Shown: one piece after another, positions 1 through 5,163 of the stretch | How the letters are laid out: each line of letters starts with the position of its first letter | Numbering within the stretch: the first letter of the stretch is position 1 | NCBI GenBank assembly: GCA_016219235.1 | Contig: JACRBO010000154.1 | Location: forward strand, 1-12,519 | DNA from: Chloroflexota bacterium | GTDB taxonomy: Bacteria; Chloroflexota; Anaerolineae; Fen-1058 | Reading direction: 5' to 3' | DNA: 12,519 bases | Position numbers and translations under genes: made by a program | Notes under the pieces: model-generated | What the model was told of the DNA's origin: nothing | Seen by the model: only the letters and a program-made list of their open reading frames with translations | The model's database searches: none

Positions 1-145
1 CGATGTACGTCTCGCGGGCGTGATCGGCCAGATCACCAATCATAGCGAAGCGCTGTTCGGGCGAGAGTTTCGCCAGAACCGGCACCATGTCATAGTTCAC
101 ATCGGCCAGCGCTTCACGCACGGCACGTTCAAAATCGGGGTCCAT
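1..145 (-). CDS. hypothetical protein, N-terminal part (cut by window edge)
   Basis: The first 48 codons of a minus-strand gene are present; the rest lies outside the window. It begins at the ATG at 145-143 with MDPDFERAVREALADV and continues through LSPEQRFAMIGDLADHARE. The visible part is acidic, helical and soluble-looking, with no signal peptide or membrane segment. I do not recognise the family. The start is supported by an extended -10 element (TGATATACT, minus strand, 152-160) only 6 nt upstream, which would give a leaderless or nearly leaderless mRNA; no Shine-Dalgarno sequence is visible. It follows the methyltransferase gene by 53 bp on the same strand, so it may also be read from that gene's promoter. 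Confidence 0.6.
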   Translation of the reverse strand, partial: MDPDFERAVREALADVNYDMVPVLAKLSPEQRFAMIGDLADHARETYI

Positions 146-151
146 GCCGAT

Positions 152-160
152 AGTATATCA
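152..160 (-). promoter_or_regulatory. extended -10 element, putative leaderless promoter
   Basis: On the minus strand the sequence reads TGATATACT, a TG-n extended -10 with a 5/6 match to TATAAT. The ATG of the edge gene follows after 6 nt (ATCGGC), so initiation at the normal distance would fall at or next to the A of the start codon. There is no convincing -35 box. Confidence 0.4.
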
Positions 161-193
161 CTTCTCGCGAACCGTTTACTTCGCCGCAACCTC

Positions 194-214
194 ACTCGTC
201 ACTCGTTTCTCATT
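194..214. repeat. degenerate 7-bp-period array, family ACTCGTY (3 units)
   Basis: Three consecutive heptamers read on the plus strand ACTCGTC, ACTCGTT, TCTCATT. The array contains the stop codon (TGA, 201-199 on the minus strand) and the last codons of the methyltransferase gene, and runs into the gap before the next gene. It has the same 7-bp period as the arrays at 410, 975/1085 and 5164, but a different sequence. Confidence 0.55.
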
Positions 215-966
215 ATCTTCACCCCGATCACCGTCACGTACCAGTGATTCAAATAGGTCTCGCCGTCCTTCTCGGCAACGTTCAACAGCCCGCGCTGCTC
301 GTCATTCAGCGCCGCCACGATCGCTTCAATCTCCGCCACAGCGACTGCGTCAACGCCGTTCGTGAACGCGGACAAAGGTCGATGTTTGGTGTAAGTCTCG
401 ATGACTTCAATCCTGCATCTTGTATCATGCATCATGCTCCGCCATTCGCTTGCTCGATACTGCCGCACATGCGAGTGATCGTGCAGCCAGTCCAGCCGGT
501 TCAACGTCGCGTCGGCGAAGTCGTCTTCCGGTACACTCCGATCGTCAATCACCAATCGGCCGCCCGGTTTCAAAACGCGCGTCATTTCGCGCAGCGTCTT
601 TGCCACATCGACAAAGTGATGCGCCGCCCGGCGACACGTGACGAAGTCAAACGACGCGTCCTCAAACGGCAAGTCGTGCGCGTCAGCGATCCTGAATTCC
701 AGATTCTCAATTCCCGCGTCGGCCCGCAGCCTCTCGCCTTGAGCCATCATTTCCGGTGTGATGTCAGTCGCGATCACGTGCGCCACGTGCGGCGCAAACG
801 CCAGCGCGGTATGCGCCGTGCCCGTCGCCACATCCAGCACGTGATCGGTCGTTGTGGGCCGCGCCAATTCCACAAGACGATCCAGCACGGCCTTATCCGC
901 ATGGACGACACTCGTCGTGTAAAACGCGGCGCGTTCGGCAAAGATGGTCTGAGCCAGTTGAGACAT
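199..966 (-). CDS. class I SAM-dependent methyltransferase (UbiE/COG2226-like)
   Basis: A 255-residue soluble enzyme expected to transfer a methyl group from S-adenosylmethionine; the acceptor cannot be told from sequence. SAM-binding motif I is VLDVATGTA (residues 43-51), followed by the acidic strand end IATDITPEM (65-73), a motif II region DAHDLPFEDASFDFV (95-109) and motif III VLKPGGRLVIDD (131-142). I chose the ATG at 966 (MSQLAQTIFAERA) because GGAGG lies 4 nt upstream. The frame stays open to 1032, but that extension would translate a repeat array and the promoter. The gene is divergent from a LysR regulator, which makes regulation by it plausible. Oddities: a four-unit heptamer array is embedded at residues about 179-187, where relatives usually have an AAGF-like turn, and the last residues and stop codon fall in another heptamer array. 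It could have any small-molecule acceptor. Confidence 0.88.
   Translation of the reverse strand: MSQLAQTIFAERAAFYTTSVVHADKAVLDRLVELARPTTTDHVLDVATGTAHTALAFAPHVAHVIATDITPEMMAQGERLRADAGIENLEFRIADAHDLPFEDASFDFVTCRRAAHHFVDVAKTLREMTRVLKPGGRLVIDDRSVPEDDFADATLNRLDWLHDHSHVRQYRASEWRSMMHDTRCRIEVIETYTKHRPLSAFTNGVDAVAVAEIEAIVAALNDEQRGLLNVAEKDGETYLNHWYVTVIGVKIMRNE
410..437. repeat. degenerate 7-bp-period array inside a coding region, family ATCMTGC (4 units)
   Basis: Four consecutive heptamers read on the plus strand ATCCTGC, ATCTTGT, ATCATGC, ATCATGC. The array lies in the methyltransferase frame and encodes the stretch MMHDTRCRI. The 28-bp length is not a multiple of three. Confidence 0.6.
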
Positions 967-974
967 GCGGCCTC

Positions 975-999
975 CGTGGTGCGTGTTGCGTAGTGCGTG
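975..999 (-). repeat. 7-bp-period array, family ACGCACY, inverted copy 1
   Basis: Read on the minus strand this is three and a half heptamers (ACGCACT, ACGCAAC, ACGCACC, ACG). It forms most of the 5' leader of the methyltransferase gene, ending just before its Shine-Dalgarno sequence. Its 25 bases match the plus-strand array at 1085-1109 at 22 of 25 positions in inverted orientation. Confidence 0.6.
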
Positions 1000-1015
1000 T
1001 TTTAGGCTGTTTTCC

Positions 1016-1043
1016 AGTATAATCAGTTTCACCTATCGATCAA
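1016..1043 (-). promoter_or_regulatory. promoter of the methyltransferase gene
   Basis: On the minus strand, TTGATC (1043-1038; 4/6 match to TTGACA), a 16-bp spacer and TATACT (1021-1016; 5/6 match to TATAAT). Transcription would start near 1009 and give a leader of about 43 nt that contains the heptamer array. The divergent LysR gene starts 70 bp away, so the region is the natural place for a LysR operator, though I did not identify a specific T-N11-A site. Confidence 0.5.
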
Positions 1044-1084
1044 TCCTGAACTTGCCATAGCGTCTATCGGAAAAAGCGATACTT

Positions 1085-1109
1085 CACGCACCACGCACTA
1101 CGCACCACG
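1085..1109 (+). repeat. 7-bp-period array, family ACGCACY, inverted copy 2
   Basis: The units read ACGCACC, ACGCACT, ACGCACC, ACG on the plus strand and end 3 bp before the LysR start codon, so they occupy the position where a Shine-Dalgarno sequence would be expected. This is the inverted partner of 975-999. Confidence 0.6.
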
Positions 1110-1112
1110 TCT

Positions 1113-2006
1113 ATGACCGAAGATCAACTGCTCGCCTTCCTATCCGTCGCGCGCTATCGCAGCCTGAGCCGCGCGGCGTCTGAACTTGACCTCGGCCAGC
1201 CAACGATTAGCGATCGGCTGCGCTCGCTGGAGCGCGAACTCGGCGCGACGCTGGTGCGGCGACAGGGACGCGGCGTGGCGCTCACGCCCGAAGGCGAAGC
1301 ATTCCTCTCTTACGCGCAGCGCGCCCTCGAGGTGTTGAAGCAAGGCAAGGACATGGTACGGGCCGCACACACCGGATCAGGCGGACGGGTCAGCATCGCC
1401 GTCACGGTGACGACCGGCGCGTATCTCTTTGCGCCCGCGCTCGTGGCCTTTCAAAAGGAACATCCCGACATCGAGGTACAGGTTCGATCGGCGCATTCGT
1501 GGGAATCGCCGGGGCTGCTGCTGGACGATGTGGTCCAACTCGCCTTGATTTCAGGCCCGATCGTGCAGCCACAAATCGAGACGGTGATGGTGTTTCGATC
1601 CAAATTGATCTGTGTCGCCGGATCAACCCATCGGGCGCGGGCACTGTCTCGATCGGTCTTAGCTGCCGATCGGCTGTTGGTATCCTACTGGGGCCCCGCT
1701 TATCAATCGTTCCTTGAAGAAGTTAAGACCAGCGCCCCGGATGGCGGTCGAAACTGGCTCGAGCTAAGTCCGGTGGAATTGGTGAAAGGTCTGTTGATCG
1801 CCGGGGTGGGGGTGAGCATCATTCCGGCGATTTCCGCGCGATTGGAGATTGAAGCCGGCACATTGATTGAATTGCCGTTGGCGGACGTCACGCTGCCCGA
1901 TTGGCAAATCGCGCTCGTGCGGCGTAATAATCGGGCCGCGAACCCCGCCGCCGACGTGCTCGCCGCGTCGCTGGCGCGCACGTTGGAGACTGTCACGCGA
2001 TTGTAA
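1113..2006 (+). CDS. LysR-family transcriptional regulator
   Basis: A 297-residue DNA-binding regulator of normal LysR length. The N-terminal winged helix-turn-helix covers residues about 1-60: AASELDLGQPTISDRLRSLE (21-40), LG at 43-44, RR at 49-50 and LTPEG at 57-61. A linker helix follows, then a two-lobed periplasmic-binding-like effector domain from about residue 90 to the end, including GLLIAGVGVSIIPA, the typical end-of-domain motif. The ATG at 1113 is the natural start because it gives the standard MTEDQLLAFLSVA opening; no Shine-Dalgarno sequence is visible and the bases before it are a heptamer repeat. It is divergent from the methyltransferase gene, with 146 bp between the starts, the classical arrangement for control of the neighbour and of itself. 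The effector is unknown. Confidence 0.93.
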   Translation: MTEDQLLAFLSVARYRSLSRAASELDLGQPTISDRLRSLERELGATLVRRQGRGVALTPEGEAFLSYAQRALEVLKQGKDMVRAAHTGSGGRVSIAVTVTTGAYLFAPALVAFQKEHPDIEVQVRSAHSWESPGLLLDDVVQLALISGPIVQPQIETVMVFRSKLICVAGSTHRARALSRSVLAADRLLVSYWGPAYQSFLEEVKTSAPDGGRNWLELSPVELVKGLLIAGVGVSIIPAISARLEIEAGTLIELPLADVTLPDWQIALVRRNNRAANPAADVLAASLARTLETVTRL

Positions 2007-2017
2007 CCCGCGCCCGG

Positions 2018-2046
2018 TTGCCTCGGTTGATCAGTCGGGGTATACT
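2018..2046 (+). promoter_or_regulatory. promoter of the Roadblock/LC7 gene
   Basis: TTGCCT at 2018-2023 (4/6 match to TTGACA), a 17-bp spacer and TATACT at 2041-2046 (5/6 match to TATAAT). A start near 2053 would leave a leader of about 24 nt before the ATG at 2077. It lies just after the LysR stop codon, so the downstream gene is probably transcribed separately. Confidence 0.5.
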
Positions 2047-2076
2047 GACAACACCTTTCGCAAGACGTGGGGCCGT

Positions 2077-2493
2077 ATGGCCGAATATCGCGTTCAATTA
2101 CTCGAAGAGATTTTGCAGCAACTGCACGCCACAGTCGGCGGCCTGTTTGGCACGGTCGTGGTTAGCACCGAGGGTTTCGTCGTGGCCGCGTATGCCGGCG
2201 ATGGCCGCTCGCGCCTGGAGAATCCCATCGACAGCCCGCAGATTGCGGCGATGGCCGCTTCGATCATCGCATTAGGCGAACGCGTTCTGGGACGCCTGGC
2301 GCGCGGCGAGATCGATCGCATTTTGCTGGATGGCAGCGAGGGCGGCATCGTCGTCATACCGGTAGGCCGTGAAGCGGCGCTGGCGGCGATGGTCAGCAAA
2401 GAGGCAAAGTTGGGGTTGGTCATGTACGAGGTGCGCCGCACGGCCAATGAGATCGAGAAAGTCCTGGCCGGTACGCCGCAAGAAACCACTTAA
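2077..2493 (+). CDS. Roadblock/LC7 domain protein
   Basis: A 138-residue cytosolic protein of the Roadblock/LC7 fold. The order is an N-terminal helix (VQLLEEILQQLHATVGG), a strand pair GTVVVSTEGFVVAAY (residues 25-39), a long helix IDSPQIAAMAASIIALGERV (51-70), strands IDRILLDGSEGGIVVIPVG and AALAAMVS, and a C-terminal helix after KLGLVMYEVRRTANEIEKVL. Bacterial members usually dimerise and often act as regulators of MglA-like small GTPases or as scaffold proteins; no GTPase gene is visible here, so the partner is unknown. The start at 2077 gives the family's normal length, and a promoter ends 30 bp upstream. The frame stays open upstream into the LysR gene, which is a shadow. A GTGGGG stretch just before the ATG is at best a weak ribosome-binding site. 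The gene ends at the bidirectional terminator. Confidence 0.9.
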   Translation: MAEYRVQLLEEILQQLHATVGGLFGTVVVSTEGFVVAAYAGDGRSRLENPIDSPQIAAMAASIIALGERVLGRLARGEIDRILLDGSEGGIVVIPVGREAALAAMVSKEAKLGLVMYEVRRTANEIEKVLAGTPQETT

Positions 2494-2497
2494 CGAC

Positions 2498-2525
2498 AAC
2501 GCCCGGTCAAGTTTGACCGGGCGTT
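2498..2525. terminator. bidirectional rho-independent terminator
   Basis: A perfect 13-bp inverted repeat, AACGCCCGGTCAA (2498-2510) and TTGACCGGGCGTT (2513-2525), with a 2-nt gap. It sits exactly between two convergent genes that end at 2493 and 2530. In the plus direction it is followed by TGATTT; in the minus direction the stem ends in a T-containing flank (GTTGTCGTT). The A/T ends of the stem supply short U runs on both strands. Confidence 0.85.
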
Positions 2526-2529
2526 TGAT

Positions 2530-3105
2530 TTAGATCTGTCGTGCCACGTACTCCAATACCGCGCGCGCCAGCAAGGCATCGGCCCGCGCCCGATGGGCAT
2601 TGGGCAAATCCAATCGGCACTGCAGCCGCGCGTTCTCCAGGCTGTGCCAGCGATAGTTGCCGCGCCGCGCATCCCACTCGCTGCGAAACTGCGCGTACAG
2701 CTTCATGATGCAAAACGACGTGAACTCCGGCGTCAACCAGTCTAGTCTGTGCACTCGATGCGACTGCTGCATCAAGCGCAGATCGTACTCCTCGTTGTAA
2801 ATGCCCAACTGCCGTCCCGCTAACGCCGCGCTGACTTGCGGCCAGACTTCAGGCCACGTCGGCGCAGTTGCCACCATCACCTCGGTGATGCCGTGGACGC
2901 GCGTCGCATCGAAGGGGATCCTCGCCGTTGGCTTCACCAGTGATTCAAACAATACGCTGCCGTCGCTGTCGATCAGGCAAATCTCCACGATCTGATCGGT
3001 CGGATTCAGCCCGGTCGTTTCTGTATCGAGATAGACGGGCTGTTTACGGACCTCGATCTGTGCTTTGGCAATGGCCTCGCGGCGGGCTTGATCACGGCTT
3101 AACAT
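2530..3105 (-). CDS. 3'-5' exonuclease, DnaQ/RNase T-like (DEDDh)
   Basis: A 191-residue nuclease expected to remove nucleotides from 3' ends using two metal ions. The full DEDDh set is visible: D27 and E29 in YLDTETTGLNP, D108 in YNEEYD, and H171 and D176 in NAHRARADA. The preserved VHGIT (residues 70-74) is typical of DnaQ/RNase T-like proteins. There is no polymerase, helicase or BRCT part, so this is a stand-alone exonuclease rather than a replicative proofreading fusion. The ATG at 3105 is supported by GGGAGG 4 nt upstream. Its role could be DNA repair, proofreading in trans or RNA trimming; sequence alone does not decide. No clear promoter was found; TAGAAT at 3133-3128 is a weak -10 candidate without a -35. 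Confidence 0.9.
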   Translation of the reverse strand: MLSRDQARREAIAKAQIEVRKQPVYLDTETTGLNPTDQIVEICLIDSDGSVLFESLVKPTARIPFDATRVHGITEVMVATAPTWPEVWPQVSAALAGRQLGIYNEEYDLRLMQQSHRVHRLDWLTPEFTSFCIMKLYAQFRSEWDARRGNYRWHSLENARLQCRLDLPNAHRARADALLARAVLEYVARQI

Positions 3106-3164
3106 CTCGCCTCCCTACGGTAGGACGATTCTAGGTTGATTTACAAGTCTTGCGCTAATTCGTC

Positions 3165-3189
3165 ATGCCCGAACGCTTCTATCGGGCAT
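3165..3189. terminator. hairpin after the membrane-protein cluster (possible terminator)
   Basis: ATGCCCGA (3165-3172) and TCGGGCAT (3182-3189) form a perfect 8-bp stem with a 9-nt loop. It starts 5 bp past the stop codon of the last cluster gene. There is no U tract on the minus strand (GACGAATTAG follows), so it is at best a weak terminator or an mRNA 3'-end hairpin. It may instead be a dispersed palindromic repeat. Confidence 0.4.
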
Positions 3190-3193
3190 CCAG

Positions 3194-3862
3194 CTAGAGC
3201 AGAACTTGAATAAATCTGCTTAGATAGAGTACAGTCACCTTTTCGCCGGGTTCAAAGGTTCTTTTGGGTAATAGCTTGTACTGGCCTTCGCAGTTCTCAC
3301 ATTGACTGGGCACGGCAAAACGATAATGAATAAGAACTTGTTTTGTAATAACCTGTCCTACCATGACTGGTTCTACGCTGACGATGGTCCCTTCCACAAT
3401 TTGCCCATGCGCGAGCAGTTGGTTGTAAAGACCTCTTAAATATACTCGATATTGTTCCGCCGCTTGAGATCCGAGAATATATTGAGGTCCACCTCCAGGC
3501 GTAAGCAGGATCGCGCCAAACACCAAGAACAATGCAGGTATGGCTGTATTAGGTTCCAGATGCCGATAGTACAACAGCCACCCAATTCCCATAACCATCA
3601 TAAGTGCGCCCAATGCGATGAACGCTCTTGTCAAAATTATCATGTAAACTGAGGCACAGCCCATACAGCCTGCACAGCCACATCCTTCTGGCCTCGTAAT
3701 GCCGACAGAGGCCGCCAAATTGTCGAGGGCTTCTTCTGGCTGCACCAGTGTCTCGCGCTTGCCTTCCAGAAGGGCGCGGTTATTTTCGTAGATCAGTGGT
3801 GCAGAGTTGGTATGGGTAGATCGAGTTTGACGTCTTCTAAAGAAGTGCATGACAATTTGCAT
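3194..3862 (-). CDS. membrane protein with DUF3592-like C-terminal domain (intact paralog)
   Basis: A 222-residue protein of unknown function. Order: a basic N-terminal tail, a helical segment ENNRALLEGKRETL followed by EEALDNLAASVGI, a cysteine cluster CGCAGCMGC (C61, C63, C66, C69), two membrane segments (about 72-96 and 105-121), then a soluble domain whose pattern (GQIVEGTIVSVEP, VLIHYRF, GQYKL, GEKVTVLYL) resembles DUF3592. The topology is probably both ends cytoplasmic. The ATG at 3862 overlaps the end of the upstream paralog by 26 nt; the ATG at 3850 is an equal alternative and no Shine-Dalgarno sequence marks either. It is a tandem paralog of the gene at 3837-4433, sharing the helical segment, the membrane pair and the C-terminal domain. 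Composition is visibly AT-richer than in the flanking operons (28 of 60 G+C in 3541-3600). The stop is TAG. Confidence 0.75.
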   Translation of the reverse strand: MQIVMHFFRRRQTRSTHTNSAPLIYENNRALLEGKRETLVQPEEALDNLAASVGITRPEGCGCAGCMGCASVYMIILTRAFIALGALMMVMGIGWLLYYRHLEPNTAIPALFLVFGAILLTPGGGPQYILGSQAAEQYRVYLRGLYNQLLAHGQIVEGTIVSVEPVMVGQVITKQVLIHYRFAVPSQCENCEGQYKLLPKRTFEPGEKVTVLYLSRFIQVLL

Positions 3863-4157
3863 CCAGATAGATAACGGCCATTTTGGTTCCCGCTGGAAAT
3901 TGTCGGTCGGTCACATACTGACCGGTGATACTCTGGTTGTTTGCGGGAAGGGTAAAGTGATAATGGATGAGATACTTTGATTCCGCCAGCGTTTCAGTTG
4001 ATTGAACTTCGCAAACTGCGATCTGGCCAGAGTCGATCAACTGCCGGTACAACTGGCGCACACACGGAGGATAGACGAACTGATCGCGTCCGCGCTGAGT
4101 ATACCAAGGGTAGGTCAACAGCCCTAGTGACAGGGCGACCGCAAGTCCCATCCCCAT
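3837..4157 (-). CDS. 3' half of the split paralog: second TM segment plus DUF3592-like domain
   Basis: A 106-residue reading frame beginning MGMGLAVALSLGLLTY and ending KMAVIYLDANCHALL. It holds one membrane segment and the soluble domain (SGQIAVCEVQSTE, YLIHYHFTLP, ITGQYV, AGTKMAVIYL), matching residues about 104-222 of the neighbouring intact paralog. It is in the same frame as the upstream half, from which it is separated by one TAG at 4193-4191 and 11 further sense codons (VEFWRYLGDRA) that align with the paralog's loop after TM1. The ATG at 4157 has no Shine-Dalgarno sequence, so independent translation would need re-initiation after the stop, or readthrough. I regard it as the downstream part of a single disrupted gene unless translation is shown. 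Confidence 0.6.
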   Translation of the reverse strand: MGMGLAVALSLGLLTYPWYTQRGRDQFVYPPCVRQLYRQLIDSGQIAVCEVQSTETLAESKYLIHYHFTLPANNQSITGQYVTDRQFPAGTKMAVIYLDANCHALL

Positions 4158-4190
4158 AGCACGGTCGCCGAGATACCGCCAAAACTCTAC

Positions 4191-4193
4191 CTA
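4191..4193 (-). other. in-frame TAG splitting the paralog gene
   Basis: TTC ATA TAG GTA GAG TTT TGG is read on the minus strand. The downstream frame stays open and homologous to the neighbouring paralog right across the site, so the only lesion is one stop codon. TAG is also the normal final stop of the intact paralog (3194), of the second half (3837) and of the second permease (5202), which argues against amber reassignment in this genome. Confidence 0.8.
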
Positions 4194-4433
4194 TATGAAC
4201 CACGCAATCGCCAGGCCCAAAACAAACACGCCGGTAAGGAACGCACCAACTCCGGCGCAGCCGATGTAGGTCCTGATAATGCGTATGCCCCTCCACTGAG
4301 GCAGAAGTGGTACGCCTGCCTGGCGGGCGAGATTGTGGAGCACCTCCTCACGCCGTGCTAACTCGCGACGTTTCCCGGCCCAGAGACGCTTGTTTTTAGA
4401 TGAAATGAATGTGATCGAAGAATCAGGCTGCAT
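4191..4433 (-). CDS. 5' half of the split paralog: helical segment plus first TM segment
   Basis: About 80 residues from the ATG at 4433; a TTG four codons upstream at 4445 is an alternative. The segment NKRLWAGKRRELARREEVLHNLARQAGV aligns with ENNRALLEGKRETLVQPEEALDNLAASVGI of the intact paralog, written here only to show the match in two parts: GKRRELARREEVLHNLA and GKRETLVQPEEALDNLA. One membrane segment follows (RTYIGCAGVGAFLTGVFVLG), and the frame closes with TAG directly after it (WFI-stop). The cysteine cluster of the intact paralog is absent. The gene starts 23 bp after the stop of the four-TM protein gene, so the two are probably co-transcribed. Together with 3837-4157 it makes one 600-bp gene with an internal stop. 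Confidence 0.6.
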   Translation of the reverse strand: MQPDSSITFISSKNKRLWAGKRRELARREEVLHNLARQAGVPLLPQWRGIRIIRTYIGCAGVGAFLTGVFVLGLAIAWFI

Positions 4434-4456
4434 ATTGGTAGGCAAGTTTGCGATTA

Positions 4457-5143
4457 TCAGTCAACAGGATCGGTAAGGCGTTTCATCCACGCTGAGTCCG
4501 ACGATGTAACATGATCGGAACGAAGAGCCGCGGCGAGCGATTGAGCTTGATCGCGCTTACACCGTACAGCAATTGTTCTTGGTTCCAATAAACCCGCCTG
4601 TTTCCGAGAGACACGAACATCCAGTTCGCCCCGGTTGTAGCGATGGATATGCGGTATTCCTCCCGCAAAAAACAGTATCCCCGCGAGTCCAAACCAAAAG
4701 TGGGAGCTTCCCGTAAGCAGAAACACTACCATGCAGGGAATGAAAATCCAAAAGACGACTTCAAAATCGGTCACGGTCCTCTGATCAGAGGCGTCGAACT
4801 TATGATGGACCTCCACGGTATCGATGTCCGCGCGCTGCCAGACAGCAGCACCTGCCCAAGAAGAGAACTTGAATTCGGTGGCGGTCACTTCGATTGTGCA
4901 CCATGTGCAGCCTGATCCAATGATGAAGAATGTTAAGCCACAGATAAACCCGGCAATAGCCATTGCCTCCCCTTGAGCATTTCCAGTCAAGCGTTCGCAT
5001 ACCCACCTTGTCAATGGTATCCAGACGAGGGGAATTACCAATAAGGTATAGATCCACCGCATGTGGGGCAGCAGTAAGCCGAAACCGACATCTTCAGCCT
5101 CGATTCCAACGTCGTGAATGATAAGAGTATCGGAAGCATTCAT
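4457..5143 (-). CDS. four-TM membrane protein with PH-like patch, unknown function
   Basis: A 228-residue protein I do not recognise by name. Predicted membrane segments lie at about 29-46, 61-81, 126-144 and 146-162. Between the second and third is TIEVTATEFKFSSW (residues 83-96) and then WQRADIDTVEVHH (102-114), a strand-turn-strand pattern like the bacterial PH domains of small membrane proteins. The C-terminal 65 residues are hydrophilic (ELDVRVSRKQAGLLEPRT, QAQSLAAALRSD) and probably cytoplasmic. Start: ATG at 5143 with AGGTG 6 nt upstream. It is the first gene of the AT-richer cluster, 58 bp after the ABC permease stop; that gap is filled by a heptamer array and has no clear promoter, so read-through from the ABC operon is likely. 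Confidence 0.75.
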   Translation of the reverse strand: MNASDTLIIHDVGIEAEDVGFGLLLPHMRWIYTLLVIPLVWIPLTRWVCERLTGNAQGEAMAIAGFICGLTFFIIGSGCTWCTIEVTATEFKFSSWAGAAVWQRADIDTVEVHHKFDASDQRTVTDFEVVFWIFIPCMVVFLLTGSSHFWFGLAGILFFAGGIPHIHRYNRGELDVRVSRKQAGLLEPRTIAVRCKRDQAQSLAAALRSDHVTSSDSAWMKRLTDPVD

Positions 5144-5163
5144 TTAGATCACCTAGACTCTCG

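Noticed and set aside
244..993. 249-residue plus-strand frame opposite the methyltransferase
   Set aside because: Arg/His-rich low-quality protein, antisense shadow of a well-supported GC-rich gene.
199..1032. Longer methyltransferase start at 1032 (277 residues)
   Set aside because: The 22 extra residues would translate the heptamer array and the -10 box; the ATG at 966 has GGAGG and starts the conserved domain normally.
1867..2493. 208-residue version of the Roadblock/LC7 protein
   Set aside because: The extra N-terminus overlaps the end of the LysR gene and its own promoter; the domain starts at the ATG at 2077.
3837..4433. Amber (TAG) reassignment or pyrrolysine as explanation of the in-frame stop
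   Set aside because: TAG is used as the ordinary final stop of at least three genes in the window (3194, 3837, 5202) and no pyl genes are seen; readthrough remains possible but is not shown.
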